From positions 1 to 64,000 of the forward strand of contig JAGTJM010000085.1 of NCBI GenBank assembly GCA_020747015.1: a DNA stretch of 64,000 nucleotides. The letters are read 5' to 3'. Shown in pieces: positions 11,797-21,971 of this stretch. This DNA comes from Pyrenochaeta sp. MPI-SDFR-AT-0127 (lineage: Eukaryota; Ascomycota; Dothideomycetes; Pleosporales; Cucurbitariaceae). The stretch's first letter is position 1, and the number at the start of each line of letters is the position of its first letter. The translations under genes and the position numbers were made by a program. The notes under the pieces are model-generated. The model ran no database searches. It was not told the DNA's origin and saw only the letters and a list, made by a program, of their open reading frames with translations.

Positions 11797-13599
11797 TTTG
11801 AAGGGTCGTCGATAGGTTAATATGGAGAGAGTGGGTGAAGTTGGAAGTGTGTTTGTGGATTTTGCTTAAGTGTGAAAGTTGTTGTTGTTATTGTTGTTGT
11901 TAATGATGATGGGATGTTCGATCTTTAGAATCTAGGGCATGTGATACTTATAGGTGACGAGAAGGAGTAATGCCCAAAGCGGATGGAATAAGAAAGGGTT
12001 AACGATATTCGGTATCTTCCGTTAACATGGAGATGGATCGGCAAGACCACGACACAGTGAGACACAGCATTAATCTACCAAGTAAATCTGGTTCTGTACT
12101 AGGCCAAAACTCTATTCGCATAACGCATGGGCCCGCGAGCACCTGCAGCACAGCCAGTATGAATTAACTCAGTAAATTCTAGAGTAACAGAACTGGAGAT
12201 ACTACAATAGACGCCTGTCTAGCTCTCGATGTATTCACTATATGTGACAGCCAATAACTTTATTAACAATAGACAGTTACCTTCGGCGAACAGCCACCTC
12301 GAGTTTTGAGGTATCAGTTAGTAGGCTGGAGAACGCCGTGACACGACCTTGATTCATGGTCCCGCTATGGTATGATCGCGATCGATCTGCGCGAGTCAGC
12401 GCGGAACTGCAGATCTGCCATACCATGACCGTAATCAGCGGCTGAGAACTTGGCTATTTCATTGCTACCATAAATTGCGGTCTGACGTGGGTCCTGTGAA
12501 AAGTATACAAGCTAAATAACCTTTACTATAATATTGATTTTTTCCTACGGAGACGACCGGACCAGATAAGTTTGAGTCATGACTGCGATCAACACCAGTA
12601 GACCCTTAGCAAGAGGAACAACCAACTATCTAATCGATGCAATGAGTAGAATGAGTGTTGGCAATGTGGATTCAATATATTGTTTTCAACGTCAATTCAA
12701 CTGGCCTTTGCCGCTGATGTAATCAACGTCAACTCAATTCAAGATAGTCGCCGACCCGACATGGCCTGACGCTCACCATGCACTCAGACGTCTGGAATCC
12801 AGAAGAAAATAGTGCTTTTTGGACTCGTCTGCCGGTCTGCGCGTCCAAGTTTCTACAGGGCCTCGTCTGTGCTACATAGGGCCCTTTAGACGATGCACCG
12901 GACGCCGGCCAGATTAACCCTTATAGCGTACGCGATGGTAGCACAGAGTGTCCGTATTTCACCGTTGGAGAACTTGCTCAATATCCTCTCAGGAGTCTTT
13001 CGTCAAATCCTCGTGGTACGTTTTGATAATAGTCTTATCGAATCATCGCTGCAGCCGCTGCTGGAGCCATTGGATAATCCTGTCTCGAAGATCCACGCAG
13101 TGAGCAATCTCTGCTAAGAAGTGATAATCTTTGGAATGCGAGTCTCAACGGTGGTGTCTACGTTTCCAGCTTAACTGAAAGCAGTATAGATAATACGCTT
13201 AATTATACCTGGAGATCAGGAGAAAGCATAATATTTATATAGATGTCTTGCCTATATATTTCAGCACGAACAAGGCAGACTGGGTTCCTGAATCCAGCTT
13301 GATCGTTTAAGGCAATATGTGATAATGATGACCTAGTCTTGCAGGGGGCCCTACGGAAGCCGACGTCCTCAAATCCAACTAAGACGTAGCTAGTACAGTT
13401 TCATCGTTTGGTTTGGGCTTTCTTGGGTATAACGTAATACTATGCAACTTGCACTACCGAATCATACCCGTTCCTTCTTACACGATGGCTGCACTTGGCC
13501 TCCTGGTCATGATTTTCTAGCTTTGAAAACTGAAACCACGTGCCATTCCAGAGAACGGATTGATACAGTGGTGTACTGATAGGGGAAATCTGCGGAGAA
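11797..13599. other. Intergenic, no supported gene
   Basis: The first ~100 bases are the hydrophobin promoter/5' leader, with T/G runs on the plus strand. The rest has normal base composition but only short frames (for example 12,893-13,117) with no recognisable domain, splice pattern or signal peptide. Confidence 0.5.
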
Positions 13600-14130
13600 C
13601 GGATTGGTACGATTGGTGGGTCAGACAGACGCTGGCGACCAGTGAGAAGGAGCTTGGTCTTAAGCACCCAGACACGCCGACGAGCGTGTACTGCCTCGCT
13701 CATCTTCTCGCAAGTCGGCATCGTTATGACGAATCCAATGCACTACGAATCATGCCTCAAGCAAGGCCTGAGAATAGTCAATCTGATTGGCAGGATAGAG
13801 AGTGCATATATCTCAAGAGTAATAATAGGTTGTGTGCATTTTCACAGCTTGCCCTACATAATCTCGCCTCTAAAGACCCTAGATCCAAGTATTACAGAGA
13901 CTTGGGCATGCCCCTTAAGGCGAAGAGCTCACCTTCGGCCGATATTTAAATCTGACCACGAATATCACTAGTCTTTATGCTCTTCTAGGAAGTAGGCCAA
14001 CGCAGCGAGGGCTATGCGAACAATACGAAGGAAACTCTGCAACTGCTGAGGAATACCTCCTTTAAGGCTCCGAGCACGCCGATCTGAACACTGTTACTCT
14101 TAGGGATACGGAGTGATATGCAAGGGAAAC
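13600..14130 (+). pseudogene. Relic of a kinesin-light-chain-type TPR gene (NLR C-terminus type)
   Basis: At 13,630-13,745 the plus strand encodes SEKELGLKHPDTPTSV followed by CLAHLLASRHRYDES. This is the repeat signature EKxLGxxHPxTxxSxxxLAxLLxxxxxYxEA of TPR_12 modules, common at the C-terminus of fungal NACHT/NB-ARC proteins. A second weaker match, AEEYLL-stop-GSEHADLNT, occurs near 14,045-14,095 with an internal stop. No start, no splice structure and several stops indicate a decayed remnant. The parent gene type (NLR-like versus other TPR protein) is inference. Confidence 0.5.
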
Positions 14131-14370
14131 ATACTTGTCACTCAGGGATTGGTTCTCAAGTGATCTAATCCAGCTGAGCAGAAGAGCAGAGGGGAGCGAC
14201 GATCATGGCAGTAGCCACCAGACCGATGATCCGCTAAAATTGTTCGGATCGGCGTGCTCGAGCCTTAAAGGAGGTAATCCTGAGCAGTCGCAGAGTTTCC
14301 TTCGTATTGTTCGCATAGCCCTCGCTGCGTTGGCCTACTTCCTAGAAGAGCATAAAGACTAGTGATATTC
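13960..14370. repeat. Near-perfect 131-bp inverted repeat with 150-bp loop
   Basis: The left arm 13960-14090 and right arm 14241-14370 are reverse complements with about four substitutions and one single-base gap. The outer ~81 bases are identical. The arms begin GAATATCACTAGTC and, on the other side, end GACTAGTGATATTC. Transcription across it would give a long hairpin. Unlike the repeats at 4-11 kb, it is not T/A-biased. It overlaps the end of the TPR relic and ends 83 bp before the defensin-like gene. Confidence 0.9.
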
Positions 14371-14453
14371 CCCCAGGCCTAATCGACATTCCTCTCTTCC
14401 AAGCTCACTAAGAAACACCAATCTCGACAGTCATCATCGTCCTGCACGGAAAT

Positions 14454-14669
14454 ATGAAAGTATCTCTCCTCTGGTCCCTCGTCGCCCTGGCAGTTTCTGT
14501 TAGCGCCCGATGCGACGGCTCGCCGGAGCCAGGATGGCAACTTATAGGTCGTTGCAGCGGTTCCGGGGATGCCACTTGCCATACGCGTTGTAGGGACAAA
14601 GGATATAGCTGCGGAGGTTGCGGCAGTTGGGCTTGGACAGAGTGCTGGTGTTGCAACAATGACTGTTAA
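14454..14669 (+). CDS. Small secreted defensin-like Cys-rich peptide, 71 aa
   Basis: A single-exon frame preceded by a C/T-rich leader. The signal peptide (residues 1-18, MKVSLLWSLVALAVSVSA) has a typical cleavage site. The mature peptide of ~53 residues has 10 Cys. TCHTRC gives a C-x3-C and ECWC gives a C-x-C, the two hallmarks of the cysteine-stabilised alpha-beta fold. GGCGSWAWTEC matches the gamma-core pattern G-x-C-x(3-9)-C. I infer a defensin-like antimicrobial or effector peptide. It lies in gene-poor accessory DNA right beside the inverted repeat. The antisense frame at 14,379-14,777 has no such signals. Alternative: an unrelated Cys-rich effector fold. Confidence 0.75.
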   Translation: MKVSLLWSLVALAVSVSARCDGSPEPGWQLIGRCSGSGDATCHTRCRDKGYSCGGCGSWAWTECWCCNNDC

Positions 14670-15815
14670 TGATGCGACACCTACGGTATGACTCCTTGCA
14701 AAAGTAACACGGGTAGACGTAGTGAAAACTGTTCCGATGACTGAAGTGCTGACTCCTAGTTTTAAATCAGACAACAAACGCTGAGCAAGGAGGGCTATCT
14801 AGCCTACCATGCGTCGACACCAGAGATAAACATCAAACAATTGACCAGGAATCGACGGAGTAGAGAACAGAATTATGGGAGAGCGCATGTATGGTAGTAG
14901 TAGGCAAGGGGGAGAACAATAGCTTTAGTACAAATACACATGCGGGCTTAACTTCCACTTTCGACACATGTGCAGAAACCGCGCAACTAGGATCATTTAA
15001 ATCGGATGTATCTATCTGTACTCGCACCTCTCCACTTGCCGCTACTCAAGGGCGGCCTGTGGTAGATTGATCGTGTGGGATGAGCAGGCGAGCGACACTA
15101 AGTAGTAATAATTTCTGGCGTGGTTAGGTTCTTCCGCTTCGCTGCTCTACAAGTCTTTATGTGTCTTAAAAGATTACCTAAGACACGCAACCATGGAGCT
15201 CGAATACTGTAATACTTCTTTTCCTGTGCTAATTCAATTCTTAAGATGCTATCATAGTAGAGAGAAGCTATAATGCTAGACACACCGCTGCGAATGACTA
15301 GCTTTATGGGAAGCTCCTTTTGTTTTTGGTAATTATTTATATTCGGATCATTTCCGTCCCGCATTTAGGCCCAGACAAAACGACGACAAACAGCGAGAAC
15401 TCCGAACCCTAAGACAACAGCATCAGAACACGTCTGCCAGTAGCCGCAGCGGCCCCTATAGCCCATTGCGTGCCCTCCGTATCGTTTTGGTACCTGGAGA
15501 GCCACCCTTGCGCCACGGCAGGGACGCACAAACATACTCTGCGAGCACACTATCAAATATGACACGTCCATCGGAGGCAGTGGCAGCCATCTAGTCGCGA
15601 TATAGCAACATGAGATGCAACGGTGGAGCCAAAAAGCCCCTTTGGCACGACAGTCACAACAGAAGTTTGTTATGGTTTATTTCAAGACACGAAAGGCCGC
15701 TATTCGGATCTTTGCAAATTTTCCAGCAAGCGGCTGCTACCATGAGGAACACCGCTGCCACGACAAGACCATTTCCGTCTATCAAACATACAGGGTAGCC
15801 AAATGGGTGTAGCGA
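14670..15815. other. Intergenic, no supported gene
   Basis: Short frames only. The stretch 15,600-15,810 lies directly 3' of the start-less minus-strand ORF and may hold its last exon, but I could not fix a splice acceptor. Confidence 0.4.
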
Positions 15816-16184
15816 TTACCTTGGCAAGGGCTTCAGGTTCACATATACGCAGGCGAGTTTAGGGTAATCGAGAGTCCAACCGATGATATCGACTCTTGTC
15901 GCTGCCTTTACTTTGTATTCCGCATCTTTGTCAATGGCAATTTTGGACGCCGAAGCGTCTCCGTGTCGGAAATAAACTCCTCTGGCAGGCCGATCATTAG
16001 CCCTTTGTAAGGATAAAGTTTGACATTCTGTCCCTGTTATTTGTCGTGAGAGTCCGATGCGGGATGCTGGTTGGCTGGAAGGGATGTGATGGCAGGCGGA
16101 GGGCTCAGCAGTGCAACTCAGAAGGCAGACCGGTGAAGGACGATGGACTGGAGGAAATCTAAGCCTCGATAGGGCGCAAAATAT
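15816..16184 (-). pseudogene. Start-less Cys-containing ORF, probable broken or partial secreted-protein gene
   Basis: The minus-strand frame is open for 122 codons between stops at 16185-16187 and 15816-15818 but contains no ATG. Its composition looks coding: PARGVYFRHGDASASK, IAIDKDAEYKVKAATRVD and TLDYPKLACVYVNLKPLP, with Cys at five spaced positions. Just before the terminal stop lies a plausible donor (CCAAG|GTAATC), so this may be an internal exon of a spliced gene whose first exon has decayed or was not found. I recognise no family. A functional gene with a distant first exon remains possible. Confidence 0.35.
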
Positions 16185-17689
16185 TCACATTGCGCGATGT
16201 TGATCAAATAATCCAAATCTCAACTCCCTAGTCTCGATCGATAGCAAAGATCATGTCCTTGAGGAAATGATGGGATGCACTAAAAGAATTCAAGGTGAAT
16301 CAAGAGGTTGTTCTGAGATTTCTTCATTACAATATTTGAAACACGTCCATTATAAGCAAATTCTCGGAGAATATCCTGGTTCCAAGCTAAAGCTCACATT
16401 TTCAAAATGAGGAAGAATCTACTGGGAATGTACACTGATGGCTCGGATACGTTGGGCGTAGCTGAGTCTTCGATTTTGAATTAGCTCGAGATTCAGTGCA
16501 ATACTGTGCAGATATATTCATTATAAGAAATATCAACGAATGTATATCACAACTATTCCCAGATGCTCACCTGCGCTACCCATAGATTGTGACACCTTGA
16601 TTCCTACCACTTTGTTCGTGGCGGAAGGGTCCGCATCCTTAGAATATGGATCGCCCACATAGTTGCAAGTCTTAGCACAAGTCCCACTCCCTATAATCAT
16701 TATCGGTATCGTTGGGAATTCACTGGTTTCCGCTACTCACTCTTGGATCTGATGGCACCCGTTCTTCCCTCTGAAAGCTAAGCATAAGAGCATGCAAAGT
16801 GGCAATGGAAGGAACTTAGAAAAGACAAACAACGGGACAGGATTTACACTGAATAACAGAAGGCAATAAGACGATAAGCTAGAAGTCTTGTTTAGTAGCG
16901 CACGCAATATATCATGAACCTCAGCTGTTGTCTCTCCACTCGTTATCAGATGCCAATATCGGTAAAGAAGCTGCATCTGTTTAGAGGAAGAGGCGTGATA
17001 AAGGCGTCAGACGTGTACTGGTTTGGATTAGGGTAAATAGGCTATATTCTAATATCAAGACTTCATACTGAGCTCTATTTACAGTGCATATATACTATGG
17101 GGGTTCCTGCTCTTGAAAAATTACCAGAAGTTAGCAAGGCGTGGTTTGCCTAATTCGAAACTTCTCCTAGTTTGGGCCGGTTCCTAAAAAGCTCCGCAAG
17201 CACATCAACAGCGAGGATTGGTGTAACGCTCTAGAAGGAGCGTTGGAAATAGCTGAGGAAGCCGTTAAGGAACAGCCTGAACTAAGATTATCGTCGCTCC
17301 CTATTCGGTATGCGTCTTTAGTTGGTTCTTAACTGAAGTCTTTGGCGTACACAATAGTTTCGCTTCTTTTCGGTTTTATGTAATTGTTCTTATGTTCCAG
17401 GAGATTTATCACCGTTTACAGTTAGTGTTCATTTGCGATATAAATCATAAGGGACCATATTGAAGAATCTATCGCGAAATATGCACGCAGGGCGCGGATC
17501 ATTTCCATCGCGTCATTGTCCAGTTTTGTTATCCGGAGACGACGGTGCTTAAGGCCTGCAATTAAGGTAGTACATTACTTGCACTCTAAGATATCAAATC
17601 AGGTCAATTTCAAAAGGAGAGACGCGCTGCAGCAGTACATAATGTACCACGAAGTACCCTCTAGAGCCGACGTGCTGGGGTCCCTCTAC
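16185..17689. other. Intergenic, no supported gene
   Basis: Normal base composition, frequent stops in all frames, no domain recognised. Probably decayed sequence between relics. Confidence 0.4.
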
Positions 17690-17830
17690 GACGTGATTGT
17701 GAGTCTAAATCAAAGGAGCTTACCAAGCGCGAGGAGGAGGTACTCATTAATCACGTCTTGATATATTTATAAGGCCTTGCGCCTACACTAGCTGCCCAAC
17801 TAAATTCAACGCGCCTGTACGTACAATCGC
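17690..17830 (+). mobile_element. Short pogo/Fot1-type transposase remnant
   Basis: Plus-strand translation gives SKELTKREEEVLINHVLIYL, stop, GLAPTLAAQLN. This matches the start of the CENP-B/pogo DNA-binding region (KxLTxxEExxLxxxILxLxxxGxxPxxxxL). Only ~45 codons are readable and there are stops, so it is a fragment. The call rests on one motif. Confidence 0.35.
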
Positions 17831-18329
17831 TCTACAACTACAAAAGCTGATAGAATAGAATTTTTTAGATAACTGCTTTAGATACTAGTACATTGGCACC
17901 TATTATAGCCTTGAATTTAGCACTTACTACACGTTAGTGGTGCTCGTTGTTGTGCGCCAGCAGCCTAGGCTTATGCGTCCTCCTAGACACCCTCTAGGCC
18001 TATGCGATGAGTAAATAACCCTTCTAAGCCTATAGAGCGCCTCTAGAGGCAATATAATATCGGCGCTGCTGCTACCTACGCTATTAAAGCTAGTTTACAG
18101 CGCGCAGCTTAGTATTCTTGTTAGGATAACAAGTAAGTAGAAGTCAATTGACAAGAAGGCGCGGGGTAGAGTAGAGCGCTTAGGAGGATGATTCAGCCTC
18201 TTACGTGACAAGGCTACTACGTTACCATAATCTAGGAACCGAGCCAATAATTCACGTAATAAGGTTACTGTAACTAGATTAATAAGACCCCGTATACTAG
18301 GTTCACGTAAACCCCCCCCCCCCTACAGC

Positions 18330-19025
18330 ATTCATGAGTACCATCACCGGACCTCAAGTGGACTATGAGTCATAGCCTAGTAAGATACCTAGTATTCTTT
18401 TAGAGATGCTCAAACGGCATCCCAACTTGACTAAATTCACGCATCGTGGTCCGACCTAGGATTTATTGTTTGATGGTACCTACGACCGCAATGATGAATC
18501 AATGGGCGGCTGCGAGCTCTGCGATAAAACTAAGTTGCTAGAGCGATCTGTTCGAAGCAAAAATAATCCGATGATTCATTATGAACGTATTGCCTCTGGA
18601 AACCAAGTCCTGAAACATGGCAAGCCAAGGGATCAGCTGGCGCAGGATCTTAGTGTCATTTGCTTCGAAATAGAGGTGGCAGGACTGATGGACAGTTTTC
18701 CAATATCTTGTTATCCGCGGAAATTGCGATCATTCGGATTCTCACAAAAATAAGCAATGGCAAGAGTATGGAGCAGCGACAGCAGTAGCATATGCCGAGG
18801 AGCTCCTCTCCGTTATACCTGCCAAGAGGAAACCAATGGATGCGAAGGGTTTAGCTGACACTGCTTGGTACTGTCTGACTCTCTCTCGCAGGTTATATCA
18901 CTAACGCCTGCATCTAGATCGCTAACAACGTCTCTTAGAATCGCTCAAGTTTGAGCAGATTGATGCCCGTCGCTCAACTATTCAAGCGAACTATTCGAAA
19001 ACATGCCAGTGGCTATTGACACAAT
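18330..19025 (+). pseudogene. NLR-like gene relic: nucleoside-phosphorylase-like domain + NACHT N-terminus
   Basis: The frame at 18,330-18,730 encodes FTHRGPT, stop, LLFDGTYD, GGCELCDKTKLLERSVR, MIHYERIASGNQVLKHG and AGLMDSFP. This is the PNP_UDP-like domain found at the N-terminus of many fungal NACHT proteins. A frameshift near 18,700 is followed by SDSHKNK-like and YAEELLSVIPAK sequence. From ~18,925 the linker LLESLKFEQIDARRSTIQ and KTCQWLLTQSDYLDWLDP is the classic lead-in to the NACHT P-loop. The P-loop itself is not found, and the sequence after DPGKS degrades. Several stops and a frameshift make it a pseudogene. In the family these proteins act in non-self recognition and programmed cell death. 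Confidence 0.75.
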
Positions 19026-19159
19026 CCGATTATCTAGACTGGCTTGATCCGGGGAAAAGCTTCTCAACGTGTATATGAAGGAAGAGAACAAAGATAATAA
19101 GGATAATAAGGAGAATGATTTCCGCCGCAAGTAGAACTGCATCTCGCCGGCATTCCTGG

Positions 19160-19690
19160 TACGGAATAACAGGAGTATCTTCAAGAGCTCAACAACAATG
19201 CAAGGCGGTTTAACCGCGAAAAGTCTCGAGGTACATGCTATCCCCGCCAATTACCATGGCCTGAGCGGGAATTCAAGTGGGAGGAGGCCAAACGGGACTT
19301 AAAGAATTCAAAAGGTGAAGTACATTAGCCACACTATCGTCGCTTTGTGCTCTACCTCAAGCTCTACCCGTGGGTAATGGAGATGGCGCAACGTATGGGT
19401 AGGGTTGTATAGGTGATAGAGGACAATGCTGTGCCTCATAAAAATGCTAGTCGCTTCTCCGTCGACGAGAGGAGGGTAATGGGCACGAAAGTGTGCCTTT
19501 GGGACCTGCTCAAAGTCGAATTTTAGTACGTACGCGCAGCAACACCCAGATCTTAGGTATCTATCAAAGACATTGCCTAGAGGTGCATTAGGGTCTGGTA
19601 CAGCCTTCGGCGGCAGAAGATTGGTTGCGAATATGAAAATTTCTACAGGAAAATACACCAGATGCTGAAATGCAGCAGTAAGAACAACGT
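19160..19690 (+). mobile_element. Tc1/mariner-type DDE transposase relic
   Basis: Plus-strand frame, with stops: ELNNNARRFNREKSRGTCY, FKWEEAKRDLKNSKGEVH, YRRFVLYLKLYPWVMEMAQ, VIEDNAVPHKNASRFS, VCLWDLLKVEF. The EDNAxPH block is the second catalytic Asp region of Tc1/mariner-like enzymes. The usual WP.SPDLNxIE block expected after VCLW is missing, which looks like an internal deletion. It starts where the NACHT relic loses similarity, so it may have disrupted that gene. It is inactive. Confidence 0.6.
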
Positions 19691-19944
19691 TTTATTATTA
19701 TTGTTGTGGTTGCTATTTTAGCTGAAATCTGATAGGTTTGATCACTTTGTGATCAAATTTTGAGAGTTTCTATACCTCAGAGATAGCTGGCAAATACGTG
19801 GTGAACCACCTTCCTTGGGGGTGGAATTTATTTGCTTGGGCCGTTGAAAATGATTGATGGATTCCTATTAGTCGAAAATATGTACTCCAGACCAGGTTCC
19901 TGCTTATCATCCGCCAGATAGCCAGCATCATGAAGCAATTGTCT

Positions 19945-21551
19945 TCAATCATCAGCCATATCTGGAAGCCCCCCTGGTTTTCGTCCATATACAACATTGC
20001 TGCTCCGCGTCAGTGAGCCCGCGACATGGAGAAGGAGCTAAAAAGACGGGACGTACATATCATAATAAGCGTGATTCTTCCGGTTCAAAATCTCCTTGCG
20101 CATTGTCATAATATATGTCTGGATTTCCTCGTACGACCACTGCTTCTTGTCAGTCCATCGTCCCATTATAACATCTTCTCTTCGAACTTCGGACACTACA
20201 TACCTTCAAAACCATACTCAGTAAATACAGACTCCAGCTCTCCAACCCCTCAAGACAAAACAGCATATTCCACTGGCCCAACTCCTTCATCTTCGGATCG
20301 CGCGGCCATGTGCCAACCGGAACCTTGAACTTCTTCTCCACAACATTGACGAAGCCTGCCTTGGTGATCATCTCGCGATTGAAGTCGTAGATGGCGAAAG
20401 TTTTGCCGAGCTGCTCGGCGGCATGAAGGAGCGTCTTGGACCATTGCGCCATAAAGTGGTCTTCAGTCACGGAGCCGTCTTCGGATTTAAACATAATCGA
20501 AATTTCGAGATGCTCGATATATCCCCCTGGCTTGGTGCACCTATATACATTCCTTAAGCATAGGCATGTTTAAGTCTTATGAGGGCAAATTTACTTATAG
20601 ATCTCACGGTAGAGGTGCGCCCAGTCTTGGATTGCGCCAAGCATGCAGCGCACGTGGATGTAGTCGAAGCTGTCTGGTTGGTAAGTCCACTCAAGCTGGG
20701 CGTCGTCGAGCTCGAACTTGAGATTTGGAGGGACGAAACTGGGCTGTGTGGGGGATATGTCTGTGCCGATCACCTCTGCTGATGGGAATTGCTCTGCGAA
20801 GTCACTGTTTTCTGTCAGTGGGTGTTTGATAGATCTAGGGGGCGGACTAGGTACATGGCCCATATTCCAGTTCCTGTTCCAACATCCAATACCTTCTAAG
20901 TACTTTATTAGCTTTTGTGTTCGTATTGTCTGACGACGCAAATTTACCTGTGGATATGGACCAATTGGTGCAAGGAAGAGCTTTCCACCCAGCATGAGCG
21001 TCAACATATGATGGCTATTAGCTCATTAGCCAGATTCAATGCGGGGAACGGACGGCGCATGCCCAATATCCAACTGCTCATTCATCTTTTCATCATTTGG
21101 TCCCCTGGCAAAGGTCAGCTGCTTGCTTTCTCCATTGCAGACTTGACACACCAGTACTCTGAGGTGGTTTCCGTGTTGAAGTTGTGATACGTCCGTCCAT
21201 GCAACTCACGATACTTCAAGATACTACTCGTGATCGAGGTGGTAGAGCTCGCACTGCGATTATCAACATCTTGTCCATTCCATGAAGGGTGCAGCCTTGC
21301 TTATTATCTCCATACGCGGAGTCTGTTTCGGCCTCCTCATCCAATGGGTCTTGATCCCTGGTAAGCTTGACAACTTCTGGCAAATGGATACTTACGATAG
21401 AGATTGCTTCTCCTGCCGGGGTCGTCGCGGCCGTTTCGTCCACTAAGGCAGTTGTGTCCTCCACGGCAGTTGGTAGGGTAGGTGGATTTGCGGGCGGCTT
21501 TGGGGGACTCGGTGCTATTGGAGTCGCCCCTGTTTTGATTTCGGGACTCAT
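19945..21551 (-). CDS. LaeA-like SAM-dependent methyltransferase, 392 aa, nine exons
   Basis: Minus-strand exons 21316-21551, 21152-21253, 21063-21104, 20948-21014, 20855-20895, 20595-20804, 20204-20540, 20057-20145 and 19945-19999 join into one frame. Eight introns of 47-62 bp separate them, most with CTGAC-type branches. The third intron (21015-21062) is best read as GC-AG, giving LDIGHHM. A GT alternative adds two residues. The order is a Pro/Thr-rich N-terminus, then YRELHGRTYHNF, GGKLFLAPIGPYPQ, SAM motif I VLDVGTGTGIWAIDFA (from ~151), VIGTDISPTQP, FDYIHVRCM and KCTKPGGYIE. Relatives are Methyltransf_23 enzymes of the LaeA-like group that regulate or decorate secondary metabolites. It is divergent from the P450 across 420 bp. 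Confidence 0.85.
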
Positions 21552-21971
21552 AGTTCAACTAGAGGGTATATGAATCGCAGTTTCAGAGACTGCGCAACGC
21601 AGTATTGGAATCTCCGATGTCCTTTGGCCGCTGGCCCCGTCTATCAACGCCAAAGACTGCGGGAGCGCTGTTGTGACGCTAACTTCCCCGCTGCGCTAAT
21701 TTTAGTCTGAAGCCCAGATTGTTTATGCGGAAAATGCCGTGGGTATTCCCGGGACACCGGTAGATGCCGACAGCCCGGCCATCCAATTACGGGGCGTTGG
21801 GATTGCTGCCGAACCTACTTGTTCCTCTCAATAGCATACATATATACACCCACCAACCAATACACCTTTGCTGACCCAGCGCAGTGGATCATCCTCGCGC
21901 ACTGTTGGAAAATCACGGGCTTTCGGAAATTACGATTCTAACCCCAAAAGAATCCAGTATCGATCATCATC
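21552..21971. promoter_or_regulatory. Shared intergenic promoter region of methyltransferase and P450
   Basis: 420 bp between the two divergent starts. It includes a TATATATA-containing stretch near 21,838-21,850 upstream of the P450. Co-regulation of the pair is inference from the geometry. I see no specific operator that I can name with confidence. Confidence 0.5.

Noticed and set aside
14379..14777. 132-codon minus-strand frame over the defensin-like gene
   Set aside because: Ser/Thr/Ala-rich shadow without motifs. The plus strand has a signal peptide and an ordered Cys pattern.
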